64,000 nucleotides of DNA from NCBI GenBank assembly GCA_963422465.1, contig OY730174.1, forward strand, positions 2,754,914 to 2,818,913, written 5' to 3'. This document shows, piece by piece, positions 1 through 10,603 of the stretch (position 1 is its first letter; the number at the start of each line of letters is the position of its first letter). This DNA comes from Lichina pygmaea (Eukaryota; Ascomycota; Lichinomycetes; Lichinales; Lichinaceae). The notes beneath the pieces were generated by a model that saw only the letters and a program-made list of their open reading frames with translations, ran no database searches and had not been told where the DNA came from. Both the position numbers and the translations under genes were made by a program.

Positions 1-212
1 AAATACAGCGATACCTCAAGTGACCTAGCCACGCATGCCACGCTGGTGTGGTTACGAGTACGAATTACGGTACGGTACCGGTACCATACAGTCACGTGGA
101 CTCCAATGCACCCAATCGAAATCTGTCACGCCCGTGCGTTTTGAGAGGAAGTTGGAGCACGTCGATAGAATAGTCGAGGACCATCTGCCAGAACTCATCA
201 GAACCACTAGAT

Positions 213-2510
213 CTACCATGTTTCCTGCTGATATCTCCCATCCTTCTCCATCTTTAACAGGTATGCCTCTGCACCTGCCCGATCAAGGCTGCCGCGTGAC
301 TGGAAGACGTCAACCAAGGCCTCTCGAACTGCCTGCGGCATCTTACCCGACGAGCTATCAGATGTGTCAGCGTCCAAGGTGTTCGTAGAGGGCTGGACAC
401 ACATGACTGACCCGCAGACGTAGATCAACCCCATTTGATCATGTAAGAAATGGTGGACTAGCTCAGCTTGCTCGCGAATGAGATCTTGGACATACACCTT
501 TGCACGCTGCTCAGAGTAGATAGAGTCAGTGTCTTTTCTGGACAGTATATGTGGGGTTCATCACTAGTATAGAACATACCTGGTCGCGTGAGAAAGCTGC
601 GAATACTAGTAATTCAATGTCTGAGCCCAGCTGCTCCCATTCCCACTTGAAAAAATAATCAGAGTCCTTGTTCCGGCAGCCGAAGAAGAGCAAGTGCTTT
701 CCAACCACCATCGGCGTGGAACGGCCATTGATCAGCGAGCGTTGCTCGCTGTTCTCTGCATGCTGTTTCCAGCTTAATCGCTCCCACAACATGGAGCGCA
801 TGGGCGCAATTCCGGTCCCTGGAGCAACCATGATCACGGGCTTGGTGGCTTGCGCGCTGGAGACATGGAGACCTCCTCTGCGCAGCAATACCCGTGCTTG
901 AGTGCCGATGGGAAGGGATGCCAGATAGCGTGAACATACACCTTGTCGCAACCGTCGGATCACTGTGCGGTACTTGACGATAGCCACTAGCAGGTCAAAC
1001 CTGGTCTGGTTGGGTTCTGCGCCTGCAGTCTTAAGGGACCCTCCAGAGGCGATGCTGAACTGCCGACCTTTCAAAGCAGGGAACAAGCTGCCCGCCCACC
1101 TCCAAGGGACCTTGACGGTGTCAAACTCTTGCAGGACCTCTAGAATGCTCCTTCTAGGTCTAGTAGTATAGTCGTAGAGCTCGTCAAGATACTCCGCCTT
1201 GGTAAAATCCAAAAGCCGCTCTTTTTGAAATGGATCGTCGGTGAAGTGCGCAACGAGGGAGAAGAATGATCGTCGAGGGATGGCACTGATGTCCAAATGA
1301 TGTGTGAGCAGCTTCCGTAGTGTCATATGTGGTGGCGGAAGCAGATGCCGAATTGGGGGTTTCTCGTCGCGCTCGTCCGACGAAGGGGTGGTAGCGATAA
1401 AACATATTGGGTTATCGGCGACCCCAGTCCAGCCCATGAGCGAGATCAACTCATTGACGTCTTGGGGGAAATTTTTAGGGAACACCGTCAGCACATCGCC
1501 GGGTTGGTACTCGACCAGCTCGGAGCCGACGAAAGTAAGCCAACGAACATCTTGCCAGTGGCTGGTTGGGGTGACTCGGTCATTGCGATCAAGAGTAACG
1601 ACAATTGAGTCTGGGATGGGGAGCATTTCATCTGGAGCTCGGATTCGATCCGAAGCCGCAACCTCGGGCTCCCCCGCTTCTGGGCCATTAGCACGCAGTT
1701 TCGCTTCTGAGACGACTTGGGGGTCCGAAACGTTGTAGGGTTCTCCATTGGCATGCTGCAACAGCGACGAGGGATTCACGAAGTCCAGCAGCCACTTCGG
1801 TGTCAACAGCACGTCCTCGGGTATAGGAGAGAGCCCAGCAGGTACATCATATGCTTCCAGAAGATGGGCTCGGAGACCCGCAGACCATGGGACAAAGTCG
1901 CCATCAACGCTGGCGTGAAGACTATCAGCTCGGGAGTCGAGCTCTGCCCAAGCGGAGCAGGTGCTTACCCCTCCGGATGCTGGCTATCAGATTCACCTCT
2001 AGGGTAGAACTCTTTGGCACCCAGCTGCAACAGCCGTCTATATAACTTTCGGATCGCCCAGTTAAATCTGTTGGTGAACAGTCTGTTAGCCAGGTGGTAA
2101 TTATAACACAGCTCACTAGGTGCTGAACTACTTTGGATAAGAGCTATCCCCCAGCCCAAAGCAGGTAAAGAGCACATCTTTCAAGCAGCTAGAGCTCAAC
2201 CTCTTCCTCAATAGGCTTCTCCAGAAGACATGACAGTTTGTTGGAAGTTCTCCCTGTCCAGTGGTTGATGCTACAAAGACTACTAGGATGTAGTTGCTTA
2301 GACTGCTCTTGATCCGCTCTGATTAGTCTGATAGTGAATTTCTGGCGCGGGTGTTCAGGACAGCCCTACAATATCAACGGAGTCCATCTCATGGACCTGA
2401 GTCAGGAAACGGAGGCGTTCCAGGAGTTTGGCCACCTCGTGCGCAACATCTTGGGCGTTCCCTGTCTCGGAACCAAAAAGGACCAAGGTGGTGCGGTTCT
2501 GCGACGGCAT
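213..2510 (-). CDS. TAH18: NADPH-dependent diflavin oxidoreductase (Tah18/NDOR1)
   Basis: Transfers electrons from NADPH through FAD and FMN to the Dre2 partner in cytosolic Fe-S cluster assembly (family knowledge). Seen: an N-terminal flavodoxin domain with GSETGNAQD and STTGQGELP, a FAD-binding region with GRQFSIASG, an NADPH-binding region with PGTGIAPMRS, FGCRNKDSDYF and VCGSVM, and a C-terminal Trp (QETW) typical of diflavin reductases. Exons read about 2510-2370, 2310-2130, 2080-1980, 1940-580 and 506-213; the last intron is 507-579 (GTATGT...CAG), and the middle splice sites are not fully resolved. I chose the ATG at 2510 (MPSQNRTTL); an in-frame ATG at 2525 is the alternative. It is divergent from the RRM gene across about 500 bp. 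Confidence 0.92.
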
Positions 2511-2525
2511 TGTGAGTTCTAGCAT

Positions 2526-3006
2526 ACTTGATGCTAAGGGCTGACCATCAAGCAGCAAACGTGCGAATAGAAATCAACTTTAGGTAGTCAATAGAGAGCG
2601 GTCTTATTCATTGTAGAACTTACAGTCGACGACAATGGCTTGGTTTCAAGACGTCAATTCACCATTGTGAGTTACGTAAGTGCTTACGTATCCTCACAGT
2701 GGCTGCTACGGTACGTACCGTACGGTACGGTACACCTTAGTCACGTGAAGCCGCAGCCCTAGCCACCGCGTAAAAACCTTTTCTTCGATTCTTGTTTCGA
2801 CTCTTTCCTTCTCTTTTCGTCATGCCCAGTCAAGAAAGAAGAACCAGTACAAGGCAACACTGACGACCTCGGTTTGACAATTTCTCTAGGGCTCCAAGCT
2901 ACCCTTACCGACAAGTCCCCCTTCCTGATCAAAATATCAGGCTCCGTCAGAGACAAATCACGTTGTGCCGAAGGCGACGTTGGACAACATTCCATCCTCG
3001 TTCAAG
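2526..3006. promoter_or_regulatory. Divergent intergenic region TAH18 / RRM gene
   Basis: This is the shared upstream region of two divergent genes. It contains a compact palindromic cluster of GTAC/CGTACG words at about 2707-2733 and a CACGTG E-box-like hexamer close by at about 2741. No further gene is seen. A regulatory role is inference from position. Confidence 0.4.
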
Positions 3007-4496
3007 ATGTCGAGCAACAATGTCGATACCGTGACGCATGCTTTGGCTCAGACCGGCATCGCAGACAATGAAACCCAAAAGGTCAACGGCAATGCCAACG
3101 AAAACGCCGTCCCGACGAGTGCTGCCGAAGGCCGTCGGCTTTACGTCGGCAATCTCGCCTACGCTACTACGGAGGAAGAGTTGAAGGACTTCTTCAAGGA
3201 CGTCTCGATGTAAGTATCAATTGACAAGAACTCCTCCGATTCTACACGCACAGACTGGCTTGCCACAGCGTTTTACCGCAAGGCTTGCCCTCAGTCAAGA
3301 GATAGCGGCTTGTTCCCTAGAGCTGACCGATTTATTTGCAGCGAGAGTGTGTCCATACCCAGCAATCCTCGTACCGGTCGGCCGGTGGGATACGCTTTCG
3401 TCGACCTCGTGAACCAAGCCGATGCCGAGAAGGCGATCAACGATCTCTCGGGGAAGGAGATCCTCCAGCGGAAGGTCTCGGTTCAGCCGGCCCGGAAATA
3501 CAATGCTGGCGATGAGAAGGGGAATGGCCCGGCCAACGGAGAGAACGTCAGCGGGGGTGAGGGTGAAAGACGGCGCTTTGGGACTCGTGGACGCGGTCGT
3601 GGTCGCGGACGGGGCCGTGGTGGTCGCGGCTACCGCAATTCTCGCGAGGTGAGATGCCACCCCCCCCCCCAAGATGAATCCCACCACGCGCGTGGGAACG
3701 GATGGCCTTGCAACGCTGGTGAGCTTGACGAGACCACCTGCTCACAGCGTCTCTTCGGCTACAGGCACACGAGAACGAGGACGAGGCGCCGAGCAACGTG
3801 CCCGGCCAAGTTGCCCCGCTGACTGAGACAACGAACGGCTCGACCGCGAAAGACAATGTCGAGGGCCATTCCGGGACCGAGGGCAAACCTCGCGGCGGTT
3901 TCCGTCAGCGCAAACAGCGCGGGCCGCCGGAAGATGGAATCGAATCCAAGACCAAGGTGATGGTCGCTAACCTCCCGTATGACTATACCGAGGAAAAGGT
4001 CAGTTTCAGATTCTGTTAGACGAGCACGCGTTATCTGGCGGAATTCGGTCAACTGATATCTTTGCAGCTGAAACAACTGTTCAACGAGTATCAGCCGTCG
4101 GCGGCAAAAATTGCCCTGCGTCCCATTCCTCGCTTCATGGTCAAGAAGCTGCAGGCGCGCAACGAACCTCGCAAGGGCCGTGGCTTTGGCTTCGTCACCC
4201 TTGCTTCCGAGGAACTGCAGCAGCAAGCGATCAAGGAGATGAACGGCAAGGACGTTGACGGGCGAGAGATCGCTGTCAAGGTGGCAATCGATAGCCCGGG
4301 TAAGGAGGACGACGTCGAAGGGAACGCTCATGCTGGCGAAGGGAGCGCCCCGGCTGGCGAAGGGAGCGCCCCCACTGGCGAAGGGAGCGCCCCCACTGGC
4401 GAAGGGAGCGCCCCCGCTGGCGAAGGGAGCGCCCCCGCTGGCCAAACCACCCAGCCGACCGAGAACGGCACGGAGGCCCCGGTCGTGGCTTCTTGA
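3007..4496 (+). CDS. Two-RRM RNA-binding protein with RGG stretch
   Basis: A predicted RNA-binding ribonucleoprotein; the precise target is unknown. Four exons fit cleanly: 3007-3209, 3342-3648, 3765-3998 and 4068-4496. RRM1 carries RNP2 RRLYVGNLAY and RNP1 VGYAFVDL and is split by intron 1. An RG-rich linker (RGRGRGRGRGGRG) follows at about 3580-3640. RRM2 carries KVMVANLPYD and GRGFGFVTL. The C-terminus has a 21-bp tandem repeat encoding five copies of (A/T)GEGSAP, then ends APVVAS. The start is the first ATG with an acceptable context, followed by a polar tail before RRM1. It resembles fungal RNP-domain proteins with two RRMs; I do not recognise a named orthologue. Confidence 0.88.
4331..4441 (+). 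repeat. 21-bp coding minisatellite (A/T-GEGSAP)
   Basis: Five tandem copies of a 21-bp GC-rich unit lie inside the last exon of the RRM gene. Copies differ mostly at the first codon of the unit (GCT or ACT, giving Ala or Thr). The unit is a multiple of three, so copy-number change keeps the frame. Confidence 0.9.
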
Positions 4497-4970
4497 ATCG
4501 ATCAACCTTGGCCGATCGAGGTTGTCTGCTCGAGATGGTTACTGATTGAAAAGTGTCAAGACGTTGTAATAATACATAACCGATCTGGCCTGACAATGTC
4601 AAAACTGTATCCGATATACCATGTCCTGCGATGGTCCAGAGAAAACCCAGTGGAGTAGTAGCGTCAGCGCCAACGGAGGGAGGTCCCTTGGTCGGGTTTG
4701 CGTACGTGTCTATCAGGGTCTGACACGAATGTCCGCCGGAGCGTCATCGACAGTCTGGCATAGACTTGGACAAAGACAGGTACAGTACCTCGGGGATGAG
4801 AGAAGGGAACGCCGTCAGCGCACCTACAGTACGTACGTACGTCGTCTTTTGTCACACGCCATCGACTTTCGCCTCAGCAATCTGTGCCGGCTTGAAGGAG
4901 TTTCCTACGGTACTGCTGAGATTGCATTGACCGGAATCTCTAGTTCGGTTCAATACTTTTTTGATATAAT
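4497..4970. other. Intergenic, no gene seen
   Basis: This holds the 3' flank of the RRM gene. It contains a short GTAC/TACGTACG cluster at about 4826-4843. No conserved coding sequence was recognised. Confidence 0.6.
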
Positions 4971-5323
4971 TAGTCCACTACCTCAATTGCCTGGCCAACG
5001 TACAATCACCCTGTCACAACTACGCAGCCTGGCGACACCAGCAACCCCACCAACTCTGTCCCTCCCTGAATAAGGGATCTCGAGGTTCTGCTGCTACAGA
5101 CCTCTTTCTTTGTTCTATCGTTATCCCAGCAGTTTACCGCCCTATAGGGTGTGTGGGACAATGAGGTTTTTTGCCCTTAGGGCTCTTTTGCTTCCATAAG
5201 TGTTAGAGCCCAGAGGTTTTCCTTGTTATACAGCTACACAGTGTTCCCGGCATAGTCTAGCCACTAGCTAGTTCTGAAGCGGAGAAGGAATTCAATACAA
5301 TACAATACAATAGTCCACTACCT
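4971..5323 (+). mobile_element. Short retroposon (SINE-like or truncated LINE) with 13-bp TSD
   Basis: A 327-bp body (4984-5310) is bounded by the perfect direct repeat TAGTCCACTACCT at 4971-4983 and 5311-5323, a target-site duplication. The 3' end is a simple tail of TACAA/ATACA units (about 5292-5310), as in SINEs and some LINE 3' ends. A related 3' end occurs at about 60,560-60,670. There is no ORF. It lies about 70 bp upstream of the GCS1 start codon, so it sits in the promoter or 5' UTR of that gene. The perfect TSD suggests a fairly recent insertion. Confidence 0.8.
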
Positions 5324-5393
5324 GGAATCGATTCATCGCCCATTTATAGTGACGACATCCTCTTGGTGGAATGGGGTATCGCTGAGCAGCAGG

Positions 5394-7001
5394 ATGTGGG
5401 AAGTCGATCCTGAGACCCGGAGCAAGGTATGAACATTACATCCCACGTCATTCGTTTATGACGACCCGCGATCAGCGGATTCATGACATCTCCGCCAGAA
5501 CGACAGACGACGCAGCTGACCAGCCTTGTTACTCGCCCGTTTACAGATCCAGGAAATACAGAAGAGAGAGGGAAACAACACTTGTTGCGACTGCGGTGCG
5601 CCGTCGCCGCAATGGGTGCGTCGGCGCAGCTGATCTGATTGCTTTCTACGTATGGCCAGCTACGCATTGAACATGTCACTGATGACATCCACCGGCAGGC
5701 GTCTCCCAAGTTTGGAACCTTCATCTGCCTCAGCTGCGCGGGTACGCACCGAGGTCTAGGTGTTCACATCTCCTTTGTGCGGTCGGTCTCGATGGACGCC
5801 TTCAAGGTGGGTGAGATTGCCAGAATGGACAAGGGAGGGAACAAATCGTGGCGGAAATTCTTCGAAGCGCACGAGACGACGAAGGGGAGTGGACTTGGCT
5901 GGAACGAGACCACCATACCAGATCGCTACGGCGGCGATGTAGGCGACGAATGGAAACAACGATTGACCGCCACGGTCGAAGGAAGAGAATACGTCCCTGA
6001 GGAAAAGCCAAAAGCCGAGGCAACCAGACGTACAGGCACTCCTCTGTCAGGAGACGGACCCGTGAGCACTTCAGACTCTGCTAGAAAAGCCAGCAACGAG
6101 GCATACTTTGCACGGTTAAGCGCCCAGAACGCAGCTCGTCCGGCCGGTCCCCCGCCCAGTCAAGGTGGAAAGTACGCGGGATTTGGTAGCGACTCCACGG
6201 AGCAGAATACCAACAATCCACCAGTAATGCCTACGGCCGAGGACTTTCAAAAGGACCCGGTGGCCGCTCTCAGCAAAGGGTTCGGATGGTTTTCGACAAC
6301 GGTAGGCAAGGGTGCCAAAACCGTGAACGACAGCTTGATCCAACCGGCCGCTCAGAAGGTCTGGATCACACTCTCCTAGGGCTGTTTTCCACATCCACAC
6401 TTCTCGGACCGGACCTTCCCCCCCCCCCCCCCCCCCCCCTTAATTATGTCCGAGGAGCAATCCGCATTCAAAGGAGCCAAACTCGTGTGTCTGACCCAGA
6501 ATCGGGCTTGGGCTGACGCAGATATCTTGACAGATAGCTGAAGCAGACATTGCGACCCAAGCCCGCGAACATGCCAGCCAACTCGGCCAGAACATCTCGT
6601 CGGGGACACGAACGGCAGCCGATTCGTTGAACCGTCTGGTCGACAACGGCGGCGACAGCACCAACGCTCTGAACCCAACCAGCCAACAACGCCCCACCGC
6701 TTCGGCAACCAGTAACAAAGACGTCTCCTCGGAGCTGGACGACGATAAGAAACAGTTTTGGGATAGTTTCGGGCATGATGAGTCGGCCAAGAAGCCTTCA
6801 TCCTCGAGCACCACCACCAACCACACCACAGTCTCTGCGTCTCCCCTTGCATCTACCTGGGGAGGCCTAAGTGCTTGGGCAGGCGGTATCACGGGCTCCT
6901 CGTCGGGCAGTAGCGGTGGTGACGGAGGTGCTACCGGCACGAGCGCAGCAGCAAACAAACCAAGCGCTATCGGCACGGCGGCCATGCGCAAAAGCAGCTG
7001 A
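5394..7001 (+). CDS. GCS1: ADP-ribosylation factor GTPase-activating protein (Gcs1/ArfGAP1 type)
   Basis: Stimulates GTP hydrolysis by Arf in Golgi-ER vesicle traffic (family knowledge). Exons: 5394-5426, 5547-5615, 5699-6358 and 6534-7001. The ArfGAP zinc finger is visible across three exons: CCDCGAPSPQW then CLSCAGTHRGLGVH (C-x2-C-x16-C-x2-C pattern), followed by the conserved arginine-containing FVRSVSMDAFK. The C-terminal half is Ser/Thr-rich with ALPS-like segments (FGWFSTTVGKGAKTV; ADIATQAREHASQLG) and ends MRKSS. The start MWEVDPETRSK matches family N-termini. The last intron has an atypical donor (GTCTGG) and contains a run of 22 C. It is convergent with MEF2, with about 260 bp between stops. 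Confidence 0.93.
6418..6439 (+). repeat. Poly-C tract, 22 bases, inside GCS1 intron 3
   Basis: An uninterrupted run of 22 C lies inside the intron that separates the two halves of the ArfGAP1-like tail. Similar runs occur at 27132, 36063, 55628 and 60533. Confidence 0.95.
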
Positions 7002-7258
7002 GGAACAGGTGAATTGAAAGAGGGAGGGGGGGCAGGTTTGCAAGTGGGTAATGGGTGTACTAGTAGGAAATAAGAGTTGGACTTCTCAGCAGTCCTAACG
7101 AACACGAGAGTAACACTCTCTGGCTTTAAACACAGTCAAGCCGAAAAGGCTCATCACACGAAAGAGGAACAGTATATCCAATCGCAGTACCTTTATACAA
7201 GCCAGACCCAGTCACCGTAAACAATAAGTCCTCAATAAGGTAACCGTGACGCTTATAT

Positions 7259-10200
7259 TTATAGCTCCCCTCGTAGCGCAGCAAGCGTCTTGCGTTCCCT
7301 CACGCTAGACATCTTCTCGAACCGATCGACGTTCATGATGAAGCTGCCTCGGCCGGCCGTCAGGCTTCGCAGGTGTTTGAGATAGCCCACCATCTCCTTG
7401 AGAGGGACGCGTGCGTGGATGGTGCGAGGCCGGGACGAGGACATGGATTCGTTCGCGCTGTTGTTTCTGCTGGTTCTGCTGATGGTGCTGGTGTCGCTGG
7501 CGCTGTTGTGGCTGCTACCTCCAAAGGGATCGGGCGGGGCGTAGATCTGTTCTGGGTTGATGGGAGAGAGGTCTTCGTCGCAAGAGATCTGCCGGGGTTG
7601 TGTGTCCTGGATTGGGTCGTCTGAGGTGGCTGGCGAGGATGTGCTGCTGTCCTCTACCGCATCGCCCAACGAGAGAACGTGGCCTCCCCTGGCGGAGCTT
7701 ATGTCTTGGAAGACCGGCCCGAGGCTCGCTTCGTCGGTGCTGATGACTACTTTCATGACCGGCTCCATCAAGCTTGTGCCGGCGCTCGTAGCTGCATCCT
7801 TGAGCGCGGCACGTGTGGCTTGTCGTGCTGCGGATGCGAGGGCCACGGGGGTGCTGTCGGCCCCAAAGAGATCCTGCAGGGGGTTGATGTTCACTGTGAC
7901 GTGCGTGCTGTGCATCGGGAAGGAATGTTTCGGGCCCCGCACAAGCGCTGCGAGAGCACCGTTCGCCAGGGACGTGAAAAGGCTCAACAGAGATGCGTGA
8001 GGATGCAGCAGGGTGCGGATAGCTTTGTCAAAGGGCATCTGATCGTCCAGGCCACGGATGCGAACATGGACGATGTTACCATCTCTATGGATGGTGTGGA
8101 CACCTTGGTCGCCAGGTTCAGTCTCGGAGGCAGCCCTCTCTTCGCCATCAAGCGACAGAGAAATGGGCTGCACGCTGGCTTCGCAAGCAGCTTTCCCTTT
8201 CTTGCCAGCTATTTCGCTATTAAAGACATACCGCGTCGGGGAGCTCGCGCCCAAAACAACTTCACGATAGCCAATCTCGATGTTCCCAATCTCCGCTTTC
8301 GCTTTAAAGTCTTTGACCAGCCTGTCCCGTGCAATCTCGAGGTGGAGCTCGCCCATGCCGCTAAGCAACGTCTGGCCGGATTCCTCGTCGACGGATACCC
8401 GCAAGCTCGGATCCTCGCGTAGGAGTAAGGCCAACGCTTCTCGTAGATGTTTCTCCGCGCCGAGACTGTGCGGTACGATGCTCGTGAAGAAGACGGGTGG
8501 GGGCACGTCGATGGCCTGGAGACGTAGATCGTTCCACGGCTGGTGCGGACCCTTCTGGGGGTTCGCTCCACTAAAGGCTATGAGGGTATCGCCAGTCCTG
8601 GCCTGGTGGAGCCCACAAATCACGCCGATCTGGCCTGTCGATATCTCAGCAATCTCTTCGGCATCTGAGGCATACATTCTGAGCAGACGGTGGGCTCGCT
8701 CGGGCATCTGCAGGTTCGTGTTGAACAGCATCGCGTTGGGTCGAATCGTTCCCGAGTAGACGCGTACGTAGACCAGGACGCCTCTGCGCGCATCGCTCAC
8801 AACTTTAAAGGCCAAGCCGCAGCCTTCAATATTAGTGTTTGGAGCATCTGCGCTTTTCTTGGGCTTGGTGCCGCCTCGTGTCATAGAGTGCCCTCTCCCA
8901 CTAGCCTCGTCGATCTCAGACCCAGCAAGCGTTTCCAAGAACCGGGCTTTCAGTCGCCTCTTGCTGGTACCCAGCTCAACGTCCATGTGCTCTCGCTCGC
9001 TGGGGTCCGGAAGCAGGTCGACGACGGCATCCAGCAATGGCTGAACGCCGATATTCTTGAAGCTGGCTCCTGCGAGCACAGGAACAATCCTGGCCTCTCT
9101 GCTACGCAAGCATCGCCATAGCGATGCCAGGATTTCCGATGGTGGAATAGCCAGGTGGTCGTCATTGTGGTCGAAGTAGCTCTCCACCAGCTTCTCATCA
9201 TGCCCGCTGAGAAGTTCCACCAACGCAATCCGAGCTTTGCGTAGCTCATCGGCTAGCTTGCCATCGATAGCATGTAGCTGCTGGATGGTATAGGCGTTGA
9301 TAGCTCTTCCATCCTGGCTTCCTTCCCACTTCAGGGCACGGAGTCCAATCACATCGCCGAGGCCAACAAAGCGCGCATTTGCGCCCTGCCACCATGGAAT
9401 CTGGCAAACCGCTGGCCAGTGCAAGAGCCTTGTCCCGATCTCTTTGACTGTTCTATTATATGCTGCCCCATCTCGATCTAGTTTGTTGATAAAAATAATC
9501 CTTGGGATGTTGTACACGCTCGCCTGGCGCCAGACCTTTTCTGTCTGAGCCTCAACACCGGCGACTCCGTCCAGGATACAGACCGCCCCATCGAGGATTC
9601 GCAAAGAACGAAGGACTTCAAAAGTGAAGTCAGCGTGTCCCGGCGTATCTATAAGATTGATCACATGGTTGACGATCGACCTCGGCCAGGGCAACTCTTC
9701 ATCGCCCTCGGGCCCTGGCGCCGACGCAGCAGGAGGCCATTGGAAGGTGACTGCTGCAGACTGAATGGTAATTCCCCGAGCCCGCTCAGCGGGGAGAAAA
9801 TCCGTCACAGTTGATCCTTCATCAACATCTACAGTAAGAGTATAGCCGTTAGTCAATCATCCAAAGTGAATTGAGCATCTTTCAAGTGATTGGATTGCTA
9901 GCAAGCATAGAGGTTGGTGTCAGGTGAAGTCGAGCTGGATGACTGAAATTGAAGCAAGAATACCTCCAATCCTTCGTATGTGGCCACTGTAATAGAGCAT
10001 ACGCTCCGTCGTCGTAGTTTTTCCCTGCCTATCGGATTAGCACGCAAGATCAGCTCGGAGGGAGATTTCGGAAGCAAACCGCATCGATGTGAGCTATGAT
10101 CCCTATGTTTCTGATCCTTCTGATGGCTCCGAGTCCTTGGCTTCCAGGGTATTGGCTCCCATTATTCCCGGAACATGAAGCCAGTCTGCGTACATTCTTG

Positions 10201-10268
10201 ATGCTCCGTGCTCTCTGCTGAGGGCACGTAGTTAAGCCAGGACCCAAGAGGGTCCGCACCATCACCAC
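7259..10268 (-). CDS. MEF2: Mitochondrial elongation factor G2 (ribosome recycling GTPase)
   Basis: A GTPase that splits mitochondrial ribosomes with the recycling factor (family knowledge of EF-G2mt/Mef2). Exons 10268-10080, 10024-9964 and 9828-7259 give an open frame. The P-loop is assembled across intron 1 (IIAHIDA + [14 protein letters not shown]). Switch I is [11 protein letters not shown]3 is [12 protein letters not shown] and G4 is NKLDRDG. Domains II to V follow, ending with the EF-G C-terminal region ([20 protein letters not shown]). The first about 45 residues are Arg-rich and suit a mitochondrial presequence. Domain IV holds a variable Ser-rich stretch before the C-terminal part (about 7440-7640). 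It is divergent from VPS17, with 335 bp between starts. Confidence 0.93.
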
Positions 10269-10603
10269 ACGACTTCACATCCAGTCGTTGTATATGTCGG
10301 AAAATATCCCGTCAACTAAGATTTCCCATTCAACAGATGAACGTAAGCTCCTTGGAGCACAAGGATACGTAAAAAACGGATGAGGGTTGCGATCATATCG
10401 TTTCATAACTTATGAGAAAACAGTTGTTCTGTGCAACCATCCATACTGGTACCGGTAGAGTAGTGGGAGTATCTACACCTCTCACTCGCAATACGCATTA
10501 GCTTCACTCCCCAAGGTCAATTCTGTTGATCAAGCATAGCAGCGCTGGTTTTCGTTCCGGCCTCGCAGGATCTCGACACTTGTCCGGAAGCTTACAAGGT
10601 ATC
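10269..10603. promoter_or_regulatory. Divergent promoter region MEF2 / VPS17
   Basis: A 335-bp spacer between two divergent starts. No further gene; no motif I can name with confidence. Confidence 0.4.
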
